A stretch of DNA of 64,000 nucleotides from Rhynchopus sp. YZ270_cl-10 (GCA_964035575.1 OZ037901.1:124001-188000), one strand, 5' to 3'; shown: positions 11,037 to 22,114, counted from the stretch's first letter. Made by a program: numbers and translations. Notes: generated from the sequence alone by a model not told the origin.

Positions 11037-12276
11037 TATATTTTTTTTTTTTTGACGTGACGTTTGAGGTTTTCTGTGAACACACAATGTGTACCTCGTA
11101 TCACCGTCCACCCTAATCAAACAATAAAGCCACACAGATTGAACCCAGCACCGGATTCAATCGATGAGAAGAACATATCATAACACATTTTAGTGTACGT
11201 TTTTTTTTGCTGTGTGTGCATTCTTATAAAAAAGAAAAGTTGGTAAAGATACACCTAAGCCTCTGTCTTGCTTTGGTTATCTTTAAAAAAAAAGAGACAA
11301 AACAAAAAAAACTGTACATAACACTTCACTCGAAGGAGATAGAAAAAAAAAGAAAATTGAAAGTGCAAAACACCTCAGACAGCGGAGGACACTAAAAGGA
11401 GGCACCGCACTCCCCCCTAAGGATAGAAACAGTCACACACACAGACCAAGCAAAAGAACGGAGGGGTAACTTAAAAGATGAAAATGTGCCTCTCGTGAAT
11501 ACACATATTTATGAGTCTAAAAACGGTTCATATCACCAACCTCGAACCTCTCATGTTGAGTTAATCCAATTGTGAATACAATACCCCCTCAAAGCACACA
11601 ATATGGACAAAATGCCTGTTAGGAATTACCCACAACCTGCTTTTTTTCAAACACAACACACCCCAGCTATGCGCAGTACTCTGAAAGGAACTACGCATAA
11701 CTGACTTCAAACACACAATGAACTAAACACAAGAGAATGTGTTCTCACCTTTTCCCCTCATTCCCTTCTGTTGTGGAAGAAATGAAATCTAGAGCACGAA
11801 AAAACCCCCTCTTTTTTTGATAAATTGTTGGAGTGTAGTGCCTCGGTTGTGTTGCCACAGTTTGTGCAATCTCACTGTCAATTTTTTTTTCTTTTGAGAA
11901 TAACCTTGCCATAAGCTGCAAGGATTCACAAAAAAAGGGGGCAAAAAAAAGAGGGAAAAGTTGGTAAGATGGAACTAACCCCTCACTGTGCTTTAGTCAC
12001 TTGGAGAGAAAAGGAAAAAGAAGAAAAAAATACAAAGTGGTGTCAAATGGTGCACAAAGATCTCAACTCATTACCCAAACAAACACTAAACAAAAAAAAA
12101 TAATAAAAGCACCTAGAAAACCCCCTTGCAGGTGGGGAGTGGGATGTTAAAAACACACAGATCCCACTACAACCAATTTCCCGCCCCCCCCCCGTCTAAC
12201 TCCCTTCCCCCTCCTCCCCCCCCTCGGTCCCTTTTCCAAAAGGGGCGTAAACGGTCAGCATCTCACGCTCTGTAGT

Positions 12277-13306
12277 CTACCTTCTGGAGAGAGTCTTCCT
12301 CCGGAGCTGTGTGTGAAATAGGGGGTATTTTGAGGAAGTGGACAGCTGGTACGAAAGCACTATGGTTCTTTCTTTTTTTTTTTGAAAACTTGTTTGTATT
12401 AGTGTAGCCACCCTAAACATAGTGTGCACACGAGTCGTATTATCGGATACGATAATATACAATAATTTTTTACACGGGGTTTCTATACATAATCGTGTAT
12501 GCGATAATCTTTGGCTCAGATCCCGAATACGATAATTACGATAATACGACTCGTGTACACACTATGCCTAGAGTGTGCTCCACTATTTTTTTTTTTTTTG
12601 AAAATTCGACAACACCTGCCTCCACCGTATAGACAGTCAGCACATGGCCGTCACCTCTACCACTGTTTCGTGGTTTCCGTACAGTATGATAAAAAATCAC
12701 TGTACAGCAACAGAATAACCACTACACGCATAATAAGGGGGGTTTTTCTTCATTTTTTTTTACCCCCAAAAAAAAATGACACATACATCTGCCATGCGCT
12801 TTTCGTAGTCTGCTGCTGTGTCGGGGTCGAGGTCAGGGAAGGCGTGCTTCATAGTGCGGACAAGGGTTCTGAAGTTGAGGACAACAGGCAGCACGGTCGT
12901 GAAGGCGATGAAGCAGAGCACACCAATGTCGAGGTACTTGCTGTCGAAGTACTGCATCCACCCAAGCAGCTTCTTCACCTTCCACGCCTGGGTGTGGAAC
13001 TCCTGTCCCCAGCCTCCGTGGCGGGCAGACCCTGCGAACGCCTTCATCGTTGCTGGCGGGCGCGTTCCGTACAGGTTGTAGTACATTCTTGCCTGAGAGG
13101 AAAAGAAAGTTAAAAAAAGACACTCAAACCTAAACCATTCAGTTGCTAATAACACTGCGTCAAACAATTGTGCGTAAAGTGTGTACTATTCTATATTTTT
13201 AGTACTGCAAGCTCCCACCGACTACCTGGCCTGGAGGGAACCTCTTTTGAGGGCCAAAAGGAGTTGAGCGAAAAAGGTAGAAGGGCATTGTTGTTTGGTA
13301 CAAAAA

Positions 13307-13338
<32 letters not shown>

Positions 13339-14107
13339 ACGAATGGTTTGCTGAAAGAAACCGTACCTCATTGTTGAACAGCACCGCACGCGCATCTTCA
13401 ATCTCCGCAAGGTCAAGATGGCGGACGTCTTCGTCGCCGTTTTCGATCTTTGTTTTCATTTCCTCGAACTTTTCGTTGAGCTCTTTACGGGAGGCGCCGC
13501 CGAGACCGGACTTGATGTCTAGCGCCTCATAGTAGTCTGTGACGACAACGTGCGAGAGCTGGTCACCTACGTCGCGAAGGGCGATGGCACTCTTCCTGCA
13601 CTCTGAGTCGCATGTGGGTGAGGCGAGCTGCTCCTCTGCAGCCTGCTTCGCCTCCTGTGCTTCCTTCAGCTCACGCTTCTTCCGGATGGCTGTGTCCTGC
13701 TTGGTCTCCTTTGCGTCCTTTGCCTCACGCTCCTTATGCCTCATCTCAAACAGCTTTGCCGCCGCATCCTCAGAGTGCTTGTTGATCTCCTCCTGCTCAG
13801 CGGTGTCGCGGTTCGGCGGCTCGATCATCTCTCCGTTGAGCTTGATGAAGAGCATCGCCATCATCACCACCGCCATCACCAGGAAGAACATCGTGCGGAA
13901 GTGCGAGCCCAGGTGGTTGCGTGAGGTGTCCACGATGTCGCCCTCAAGCTCCTCCCCCTCACGCTCGTTGATACGGCTCATGTGCATATGCTGCCGTCTC
14001 CTCACAATCTCCTCTGCCTGCCCAACACTCATCCCACCGCCCTTCACCTGACGGAACCCACGCCTCGGGCGCACCTGCTGGGGTGCGCCAGCTGGAAGGC
14101 CCGACAT
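12277..14107 (-). CDS. Membrane protein with a J-like domain lacking HPD (3 exons)
   Basis: Predicted 358-aa protein. Exons are 13367-14107, 12787-13092 and 12277-12306, all joined at phase 0 (donors GTACGG and GTATGT). It has a basic N terminus, a hydrophobic segment near residues 73-92 (FFLVMAVVMMAMLF), then a Lys/Glu/Ala-rich coiled-coil stretch (about 100-165). Next comes a region resembling a DnaJ J domain (DYYEALDIKSG, later DARAVLFNNE and ARMYYNLYG) without the HPD tripeptide that activates Hsp70. A second hydrophobic segment (GVLCFIAFTTVLPVVL) follows. The first intron splits the J-like region. The 30-nt last exon (LRRKTLSRR, stop) is inferred from a good acceptor in phase and is the least certain part. 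ER or other endomembrane location is inference. It could be a degenerate J-protein scaffold. Confidence 0.7.
12383..12585 (+). repeat. Family E hairpin repeat interrupted by a palindromic element
   Basis: The E copy (GAAAACTTG... to ...CTCCACTA) is split after ACCCTA and resumes with TAGAGTGTGC. It lies in the second intron of the J-like gene. Confidence 0.75.
12416..12568. mobile_element. 153-bp palindromic MITE with TA (up to CCTA) duplication
   Basis: Arms at 12418-12445 and 12539-12566 are inverted repeats of 28 bp with one mismatch (CATAGTGTG...TATTATCG). TA at 12414-12415 and 12569-12570 flank it; the duplication could be read as CCTA. The intact E copy at 10990 shows the empty site. 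It lies in an intron, and a transcript of it would fold into a hairpin. Confidence 0.8.
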
Positions 14108-15275
14108 TGCTTAGTAAGGGAAGGGGGGGTGGATTCTGTGGGGGAGAGGAGAGAAAGGGGGTATTTGAGGGAGAGGGTGAAAAAGCAAAAACAAATTTTC
14201 TGTGGGGGGGGGAAACAGCTTCTCGGAGAGAATGGTGCAGGGACTGCCTCTCGAATGGAAGGAGGGGTACGAGGATGGGACCATCCACAAATTGTGCGGA
14301 GCCACGAGAGATACCGAAAAAGTTCCAGCTGCGGAACATCTCCAGCGCACGCGAGCACCGCTCAAGGGAGACCCGGCATGGTATGGAGCAGATGGCGCCA
14401 CGAACAGGGCGCTGCTGCCGAGAGGAACTCCACTGTGGGAGCGCACACTTGTTTTATGCATATGGCAAGTGAAAGCGAAAGTGAGGTATGTCAGCAAAAG
14501 CAAAAAGGGAAAGAGGATCATTGTTTGTTAGCATTAAAAAGGGATTTGCTCAGAATAGAACATTCGCGTTGTGCAAAACCCTGCGTATTTTTTTTTTTTA
14601 AAGGAGACCCAAATAAAAGGCGAAATAGTTAAAAGACACGTGCCACGAAGAAGTCAAGTAGATTTTTTGTGTTCGCGTCTTAAAACCCCGTTTTAGGAGT
14701 GGAAAAACAAAAATGGAGTTAGATCGGAGTAAGAATGTGTTGGAATTTGTTGCGCTTTATTTTATTTGTTATTTTGCCTGCAAAGAACAGCATTATCAAA
14801 GTTATTGTTTTCCTTTTTTAGAGAAGTTGCGAAAGCGCAACTACCTCACCAGACACCAGCAGATGCCGGAACTGGAAGAAAGAAAAAACCCCCTTGACAA
14901 CGTTTTAGCCCACGCAAATGGTCTCCACGTTTTTATGCAAGAACTACTAAACAAAAACCAAAAAAACCAAACAAAATGCAAAATCAAACCCAAAAAAAAG
15001 AAAAGACTTCGTCAAATGATTCTGAACTCTGTGTTTAGTCACCCTAGAAGTCAACCAAAAAAAAAGAAAGCTTTTAAAACGATTCACCGCTAAACAAGGT
15101 TCACATTTTAAACAACTTGTAACAGAGCTTGCTCAACACAAGAACTCTACGTTGGAAACGACAATAAAAAAAACGCCCTCCCATTTCATTTTTTCTTACG
15201 TTAAAAACTTCATATTGAATTAATGGTACAAAAACCTTTCCCTTTTTTCCTCATATCTCAGGAAATTCCTCTTTC
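14108..15275. other. Intergenic, with a GC-rich island at 14210-14460
   Basis: No gene is assigned. The island at 14210-14460 has coding-like composition and an open plus-strand frame (14202-14531) that matches no family I recognise. It may be a remnant of a mobile element or an untranslated region. The remainder is A-rich with no clear repeat copies. Confidence 0.4.
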
Positions 15276-15923
15276 TTAGGCCTTGTAGACCGAACGCAGT
15301 CCCTCTGCCGAAGCGTAGTACTCCTTGACCTTGTCGTGGTTCGCAACGACCGTCTTGTGCGCAGCAATGTTCTTGAACTGGTCGAGAACGGTGGCCGGGA
15401 TTCCGTCGAGCCATCCGGAGGCAAGCATCTGGATGTTGGAGAAGATCTGGATATCGGCCATCGTCAGGGAGTCACCGACGGCGTACTTCTTCCCTGCCAG
15501 CCTGCCGTCGATGTAGACAAGCCATTTGTGGACGTCACCACCCTCAGCGACGAGCTCGGCACGCGCCTTCTTCTTCTCATCCTCGTCCTTGATGCCGAAG
15601 GTCTTGCCAATGGGGGTGAACACCTCACCGACGTACTCAGTGATCTCATCGACAGTGAGGGCTGCGCGAGCGTCCTCCGGGTACAGCCCTGCAAGCCTCC
15701 CGATGTAACGCTGCTGGGCACCACTCTGCCCCACAGCCTCTCCATCGACGTACAGAAGGGGCAGCTGCATGGGTCCGAGCTTCTCCTTCGCCTTCAACTC
15801 ACCCCAGGCAGCGCCGTCGACGTGCTGGTCCTCAATCTGCAGTCCACCGACGTGTGCAGCAAGACGGATGGGCTCGGCACGGCCGGGGAGGGGGAAGTAC
15901 ACAACCTTAAGGGTGGGTGCCAT
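15276..15923 (-). CDS. Glutathione S-transferase (sigma/alpha-like)
   Basis: Single-exon gene for 215 aa, the usual cytosolic GST length. It would conjugate glutathione to electrophiles and act in detoxification. The N-terminal thioredoxin-fold half starts VVYFPLPGRAEPIRL, where Tyr9 is placed like the catalytic tyrosine of the Tyr-type classes. The Gln-Ser pair of VGQSGAQQRYIGR fits the glutathione-binding QS motif followed by the RY helix. The all-helical C-terminal half includes the conserved LTMADIQIF segment with the N-capping Asp. The ATG at 15923 gives MAPTLKVVYF, the expected start for the family. A family B repeat begins 75 bp upstream. Confidence 0.96.
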   Translation of the reverse strand: MAPTLKVVYFPLPGRAEPIRLAAHVGGLQIEDQHVDGAAWGELKAKEKLGPMQLPLLYVDGEAVGQSGAQQRYIGRLAGLYPEDARAALTVDEITEYVGEVFTPIGKTFGIKDEDEKKKARAELVAEGGDVHKWLVYIDGRLAGKKYAVGDSLTMADIQIFSNIQMLASGWLDGIPATVLDQFKNIAAHKTVVANHDKVKEYYASAEGLRSVYKA

Positions 15924-16606
15924 TTTGTTGGGGGTTTGTGTGTGTGTGTTGTAAAATAAATATCTGGAGTGAATAGGGGTGACAAAAAAAAAAAAAAGTA
16001 GAGTTGAAATACAAAGCCCTCTCGTGAACAGTGTACACCTTGGTGTACCGTGGGGTGGTACCCCCAAACCAAGCAGTCCTACATCCGTTTCGTGGTTTAC
16101 ATCTGATATCTACTCCCGCTTCCACTCATCAACCAGATGAACGGGGATCATTGCAAACACAGGGGCATGAATCCTGTGTGATGTACGGTCCGGTTTAAAA
16201 AAAAAAGGGGGGAAAACGGAGGTGGGTGGTGGAGGGGGTGTGGTGGGAATACATGAGGGGGTTCTGCAGTCAAAACTACGTTCCTCCTTTGCTAGCCTTT
16301 GCGTTGGGCGTTATTTTTTTTTTTTCCAAAAGACATGACACGACACAGATGTTTTTTGACCCATCGAGTAGGGGAGTCAAAAAGGCGTAAAAAAAAAGAA
16401 GAAGAAAAAGTGAAAAGGAAACCACTATCACATAAATGCCGGGGTTTCGACGATCATACACAATTGCCCCCGCCCATCCCTTTTGTTGTATCGACAATCA
16501 CCAATTAGGTTCTGTACTCAATGCCTTATGAAAGGAGATGACACACTCAAGAAAAAGCTTTTCATTTTATTTTAAATGTGTCAAAAATGAAGGATATAAA
16601 GTGACA
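15924..16606. other. Intergenic with a full family B repeat upstream of GST
   Basis: No gene. The family B repeat at 15998-16196 lies upstream of GST. A TCGACAATCACC repeat is near 16485-16515. The rest is AT-rich, and the QOR last exon starts immediately to the right. Confidence 0.6.
15998..16196 (+). repeat. Family B repeat, full copy upstream of GST
   Basis: About 200 bp, antisense to GST, its edge 75 bp from the GST ATG. Landmarks are GTTGAAATACAAAGCCCTCT, CCGTTTCGTGG and ACTCATCAACCAG. In gene sense it reads TTGATGA, then GTGG, and later CCAC followed by GAAAC, an order reminiscent of a hammerhead core. Confidence 0.85.
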
Positions 16607-19591
16607 TCACAGACGAGGTCTAAGAATAATCTTGCCTGCTGCACCGTTGACTGGGCTGATCACGTGCACATGGGCGGTGGGGGCCTGTTGATAATGGATT
16701 AGTGGGTTGGTGTAGGGTACATTTGTTATGAGAAGTTGAAAGTGCAAGTGTGCCTCACCGTACACCGGTGGGCGCAGGAATTATAAAGGAAATCCCTTTT
16801 TAAAAGTTTGGGCCTGGCGAAAGCCAAAAAAAAGAAAAAAAAAACTCTGAACTTCATTGAGTTCACACTTTTCCCCTTTTTGTCTATCTCCTCTACCGGC
16901 ACGTTTCGCGATTTCGGTGGGGACCGACCCTGGTCCCACCACTGGCGACACTGTCGCCTTTCGAGTAAGCCGAAGGTGCAGCGCAAATCCTCATGCAAAC
17001 TTCCGTGTGCCCGCAGCGGGTAAGCAAACAAATGCAGTTTACTACTACTCATTACACTTCAAACACGCTGTCGCAAGACAGGGGAAATTCTCAAACAAGC
17101 CCTTTTCAATAGGAAGGACATGGCGTGACTGTGTTGGACATGACTGTTCATCGGTGGAAGGCGGTGAACGGGTGGTGAATGTTTCTGACACTGAAGGAAA
17201 GAAGGTGTATTCTCGCCAATTTCTCACCCGAGGAGCGGCAGGCCTGTTCGTTACGTTGTCACCTACTACCTCCTCCGCCTCTTTACGTCGGGTCAAATCG
17301 ATGCTGCCATTGGCAGCGAATTGACCAACAGATACAAGGAATGGTCACCCCTGCAGGTGGGGCTACGCCGGCCGGACGCAGCGAGAACACAGCACTGAGC
17401 CGAATAGTTGTGGAACAGCTGCACCTATGCGAGGGAATGACGGTGAACCTATCCTTCATCTGGCGCCGGCTTTAGTGTAACTTCATTGAAGTGCACCCTT
17501 TCCGAGGTGGACTTGGAATTGGACTTTGTATTCTCAAGATAAATTCTTTAAAAGAGCGACGTTGTCCATCAGCGGGGAAAGAAGAATACGCAAAAGATGA
17601 AAGCTCTCTTCGTGTTTCAACCCAACAGAAAGGGGAAAAGCAAAAATCAAAAAATCGAAAAAGTGTAGACACTCAACAAGAGAAAAGTTGAAGGTGCAAA
17701 CGTCTCATCAGCAAACTACAAAAAAAAATCGGTAGGGTGACCGTGTTTAGTCGCCTCAAATTAAAAAAGGGAGATGAACCTAAGCCTCTCGTGCGTAGTC
17801 ATCTTAAAAAGGTCAAAAACAAACCACAAAACGGAACATATAACTGAATGAAATACCCCCCCTAGGTACGAAGGGGGAAGGGAAAAAGGGCAAAATCATC
17901 ATATGCCACAAATACCAACCACATGCAAAAGGAGGCATCGCGGTGGGGAGGCCTTCCCTCCCTACTGCCCGATGCTGGAAGCAAAACCTTGAGACTCTTT
18001 GCCGTCCTAATGCTAATGCAAGTAGAAAGTACAGCATGTCTCTCTCTCTCTCGTGGACGCCAGCACCCGCCGGTTTTTCCGGACAAGAAGAAAAAAAAAG
18101 TCTGGTACCCATCTTGAGATAGTTAATACAGTACTGTATGCGTTGCGTTTGTGAAAACAAATTTACACACACACACACAGCCATGTTTACGTATTACATT
18201 AATTTGATAAATTGGAGTAGTGCAGTTACCTCGGTTGTACCACGGATGTGCAATCTCCACTTTCAATTTCATGTACTTTCCAAAGAAAAGCACGGACGTT
18301 TTTTTAAATGGTAGTTGATGCAGGGCACCTCCGACTGACCGTACGATGCCAGCCTTTCGGTTGAAAGCATAAAGTACCCTGCGGCCAACAGAAGGTGTAA
18401 AAAGAAGAAAAATCAACAAGAATTACAGCATGCAAGAGCCTGCCTGTCGGGTGGGTGCCATTTGCGCTGCAAACTCCAACAGACCACGCCGTTGGTCCAC
18501 CTTAGCGGGGCCGTTCGCATCGGCGCAGAAGGCATGGAGTGCTGCTTCTTCTCCTTCTCCTTCTCCTTCTCCTTCTCCCTTTTTAAAAAAAAAGATAAAA
18601 AGAGAAAGTTGACATGCCTCACAATATTGAGGAAATACTAGACACAGTGTACTCCAAAAACCCAACCCTCTTTCCCCCTTTCAAAAATTTGCCATACCTC
18701 TTCCAACGGAAGGATTTCACTGACAATCGGTTTGATTGCACCGCTCGCAAGCCCTGCCGCGATGTGCGAAACAGCCTGCTCCTTCTGCTCCTGGCTTTGC
18801 GTCGTGAGGAACAGACCGCGGATGTCGATCTCCTTTGTCATCACATCGCGAGGGTTGATCTCCACCGGGCCACGCGAGCCGACAATGACAACCTTTGCGC
18901 CCATGGCTGCAACAGTCAAATCCTTTTGAAGGTTAACATTCGCGAGGCACTCAATCACCAGGTCATACGGACCGTGACTGGCAACACCCTTCATGTAGTC
19001 AGCCTCGTGGTGGATGTACCCAGCATGCGCACCGACAGACCGGATCAGCTCCACACCCTGCGCATTGTCCGCCGTCCCCACCACTGTAATCCCCAGAGAC
19101 CGTGCCAGCTGGATCGCCATCAACCCCACACCACCCGAGGCTCCATGAACAAAAAGCTTCTGCCCCGGCTTCGCCTCTCCCCTGAAGAACAGTGCACGGT
19201 ACGCTGCCATGCCGCTGGTCCCAATTGTTGCGCCGGAATCAAATGAGACAGCAAACGGGAGGTGGTGTGCATCGGTACCTGCCACAGACACATGCTGCGC
19301 ATACGTTCCAGAAATCGCCCCAGTTGTGAAAACACGGTCACCCACTTTAACATGGGAAACACCCTCCCCAACAGCGTGCACAATACCAGCACAGTCGCGT
19401 CCCGGGGTGTAAGGCAGCTTAGGGTTCCTCCCTGCTGTGCCCGCACGCCAGTACGTCTCGACCGGGTTGACCCCGACAGCGTGCACCTCAAGCACGACCT
19501 GGCCCTTTCCTGCAGAGGGAATAGGAACAGATGCAACCTTAAGGACCTCAGGTCCTCCAATTTGTGTCATAACAATTGCTTTCGAGGTCAT
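16607..19591 (-). CDS. NADPH:quinone oxidoreductase, zeta-crystallin-like (2 exons, 2-kb intron)
   Basis: Medium-chain dehydrogenase/reductase of 323 aa, expected to reduce quinones with NADPH in the cytosol. Exon 1 is 18698-19591 (298 codons) and exon 2 is 16607-16684 (25 codons plus stop), phase 0, donor GTATGG, acceptor ATCAACAG. The N-terminal GroES-like part includes VGVNPVETYWRAG and PGRDCAGIV. The Rossmann nucleotide-binding loop is GASGGVG near residue 156. Exon 1 ends at PLEE, and exon 2 supplies the expected family C terminus (AH...GAAGKIIL), giving the usual length. The 2013-bp intron is filled with hairpin repeats and unassigned GC-rich sequence. An alternative exon at 18423-18578 was rejected because it does not restore the family C terminus. 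Confidence 0.93.
16685..18697 (-). other. 2-kb intron of the quinone oxidoreductase gene
   Basis: Contains a family D hairpin (about 16735-16790), a GC-rich stretch at 16860-17475 with unrecognised plus-strand open frames, family A copies (17771-17805), an E-like repeat (about 18206-18272) and a GGAGAA microsatellite (about 18543-18578). Other introns in the window are 110-790 bp, so this one appears to have grown by insertion. Confidence 0.75.
17771..17805 (+). repeat. Family A hairpin repeat in intron
   Basis: GAGATGAACCTAAGCCTCTC followed by GTGCGTAGTCATCTT. One stem position is mismatched relative to the CTAAGC/GCTTAG copies. Confidence 0.65.
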
Positions 19592-20177
19592 TTTTTCTTT
19601 TGATTTTTTTTATTTTTGTGTCTGGCAAAGTAATGGGGCGTAATGGGGTGTAATGGAGTGTAAAAACGGTGAAATGGGATGAAAGTATGTGTAGGTGGGT
19701 TTTAGTGTGGTACCGCCGGGACACCCGATCGTAATGGGGTAGTTCCTCACGCAGTGTGGAAAAGTAACAATAATTTTTGGCTGGGGTTTGTGAAGAAAAA
19801 AGCCTATGTGTGAGGCTTTTGGTGTGAGGAAAAGTAGAGGGGGGTTTGGAAGTTTGTTTGTTTTGTATTTGTTTTTTTTTTGTTTTTGCTACTCTGTTTG
19901 TTTTGTATTGTATTTCATTGTAGTACTTTATAAGTTTAGAGGTAGGTGCGCTTCTTTGTTGAGATAGCGACTAATTCCTGTTGAAGCCTCACTACAAGGG
20001 TAAAAAAAAAGAAAAAGGTCTGGTTTCGGCGGTCTGCTCCTTGACCAGTAACTGGTAAGAAAAAGTGAGGGGGGGGGGGGGGGGGGGAAATTTTGCGGAA
20101 AGTAAATTCCCTGGGGTACCCCAGGGAGGGGAAAGTGGGACCCCAGGGAGCGGAAAGTGATTTGGGAAAGTGTATAG

Positions 20178-20229
20178 TTTATACACTTTCCGCTCCCTGG
20201 GGTACCCCAGGGAGCGGAAAGTGTATAAA
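20178..20229. repeat. Perfect 52-bp palindrome
   Basis: Perfectly self-complementary around GGTACC (centre 20203/20204). A related block with TGGGGTACCCCAGGG lies just left (20108-20160), so the unit CCCCAGGGAGCGGAAAGTG occurs three times here. Confidence 0.85.
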
Positions 20230-20521
20230 AAACAAAAAAAATTTTGGCTGGGATTTTCGCGAGGGAAAAGAAAGGAAGAAAGAAAAAAGAAGAAGAAAAA
20301 GGGAAAAAGTGAGGGGGGGGACAATTTCTCGTACTGTAGGGGGGGTGGTAGGGGAGGGTCACTGTTACCAAATTTGTGTATACAAACTCATTTTTCTCGA
20401 ATTGTTGAAAACCGTATTTTTTGCACTTATTCGGTACCATAACCCCCCAAAAATGACTTTCCGCCCGGTTTTGGCGACTTTTGAGCACCAGAAAATACCT
20501 AATTTAGGTTTTTCAATGTGG

Positions 20522-21359
20522 TGAGACAGAACTTGTACCTGAGCCCCCCTTTGATACCCTTGTCAATATGGTCATTCGCTTTCCTCCTCATTGCTGGAGC
20601 GCAAAGGGTCGACAACAGCGCTCAGTGCCCCAAAAAACACTGTGTCGCAAGTCTGGAACACTAATTCTGTCGACTTCGAGCCCTTGTTGCTTTGATATCA
20701 CTTCCAAATTGACTCCCTGACGAAGCATCCTGCATGGGTGATCCCAGTGGGAACGTCCCATTACTACAATTGCATATCCAGAAGGGGCACGTTCTGTTGT
20801 GAGGGCACTGCGCGGTTCACCTTCTTCTTGCCGATCCTGGAGAGGTCGGATATGTCCTTGTACTTCTTCCCCCTCAAGTTTGGTGCACTTGTCGCTAGAT
20901 TTATAATTTATAGTACCCCGATGGGGTTGGGGTAGTGCCGGGGGCACCGTGAGCAGTGGGGCGTGAGTGGAGAGAGAGTCGGGACAGAGAGGATGAAGTG
21001 AGATTCACAAGAGCGGGAGTCACTGTACGAGCAAGAGTCCCAGTCCCAGCAAGTTTGAGCAAGAGTCACAGTCCTCCAGCTCCCTGCAACATCGTGCCAA
21101 ACAAGACCCCGCAACTGGCTCCCCACACGCTCTGTACCTTATCCAAAGGCACCTGACACATAGGCAGCTTCAATAGAAGGCCTCGCAACAAACTTAGCCG
21201 CAGTCTCATGCGCGTTCTGGGGATTTTTCACACCCCGTGGCATTTTTTGGGGGGTTTTGAGTGATTTTACACCGGAGATAGACCGCATTTAGGTTCGATG
21301 AATGGAGGGGTGAAAAGGTTCAAGTTCCGTCTCGGTGGGTAGGTACAAGTTCTGTCTCA
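20522..21359. mobile_element. 838-bp element with 19-bp perfect inverted ends
   Basis: TGAGACAGAACTTGTACCT at 20522-20540 is the exact inverse of 21341-21359. A diverged second copy of the right end lies at about 21318-21335. I see no convincing target duplication. The interior (20588-20950) has coding-like composition, but no transposase family is recognised. Confidence 0.55.
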
Positions 21360-22067
21360 TTTTTTCAAGAAGCTCAAAAAAGTAATCTCTGGGGTATATA
21401 GTGGGTCAAAACTGGGCGGAAATTCATTTCCCACACCCCCAGGGTCCGAATGTATGGTTTTTTTGTACTTAGAACGGTCTAAATTTAAATTTCGAAAAAA
21501 TGGATTTTGTTCACCCAGTGACCCTCCCCTAAGGGGGGGTGGCCGTTTTGGTGTGAAGAAGGGAGAGCAAGTTGTCCCCGAGACTCCCTTGAAATTGTCC
21601 CCCCCCTGCCTTGAAATTGTCCCTGGCGGCAAAATACCGGGGGTTTTTTTTTTTTTGGGGGGGGGGGCCTTTCACGGGGGAGGGTCGGTAAATAAATAAA
21701 TTAGTCTTGTATTTTGCTTCAAAAAACACTACGTTGCCATGTGTGCTGCACAAGCACGTGAAGGTAAGCAGGAGCAGTGTTTTATTCGCACAGAGAGCAA
21801 AACTGCAAGGGGTACTTGAGGGGAGACAAAAAGAGTCGCGAAAAAAGGAGCTGCCCCTTTAAAAGGTGTAATGGGTAAGTGTGCCAAGCGTATACGCTGT
21901 GCAGGGGAGGAAGTATTAACGAGGGGGGCAGGGGTGGGTTGAATCACTAATCATCTTTTTTTGTTTTTTTTTTTACATTGTGTAATTCTCGAGTAGTTCC
22001 CACTAGGTAATCACTCGGCTGTGGCGCGTCTGTCAGTCAAGAGAGAAGAGCTACTTTTTTTTTTTTT

Positions 22068-22114
22068 GAAAACTTGGTTGTATTAGTGTAGACACCCGAG
22101 GATGAACTCCACTA
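22068..22114 (+). repeat. Family E hairpin repeat
   Basis: TAGTGTAG at 22084-22091 pairs with CTCCACTA at 22107-22114 with one mismatch. It lies downstream of the secreted-protein gene. Confidence 0.75.

Larger units (their letters stand above)
8861..12276. other. Repeat-rich intergenic region with nested mobile elements
   Basis: No gene is supported over 3.4 kb. The region contains the TA-flanked element at 9139-9251 inside a family A copy, a hAT-like element at 9565-10369, a family E copy at 10990-11036, and E- and A-like hairpins near 11246-11283, 11475-11505, 11815-11885 and 11965-12002. Between these the sequence is low complexity. Confidence 0.7.

Noticed and set aside
16857..17324. 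Plus-strand gene of 155 codons inside the oxidoreductase intron
   Set aside because: No recognised domain, no supporting neighbours, and the frame is one of several overlapping ones in a GC-rich patch.
18423..18578. Possible last exon of the quinone oxidoreductase starting with a Gly-Glu repeat
   Set aside because: It splices in phase and has an acceptor, but gives no family C terminus. The exon at 16607-16684 restores the expected AH...GAAGKIIL ending and the usual length.
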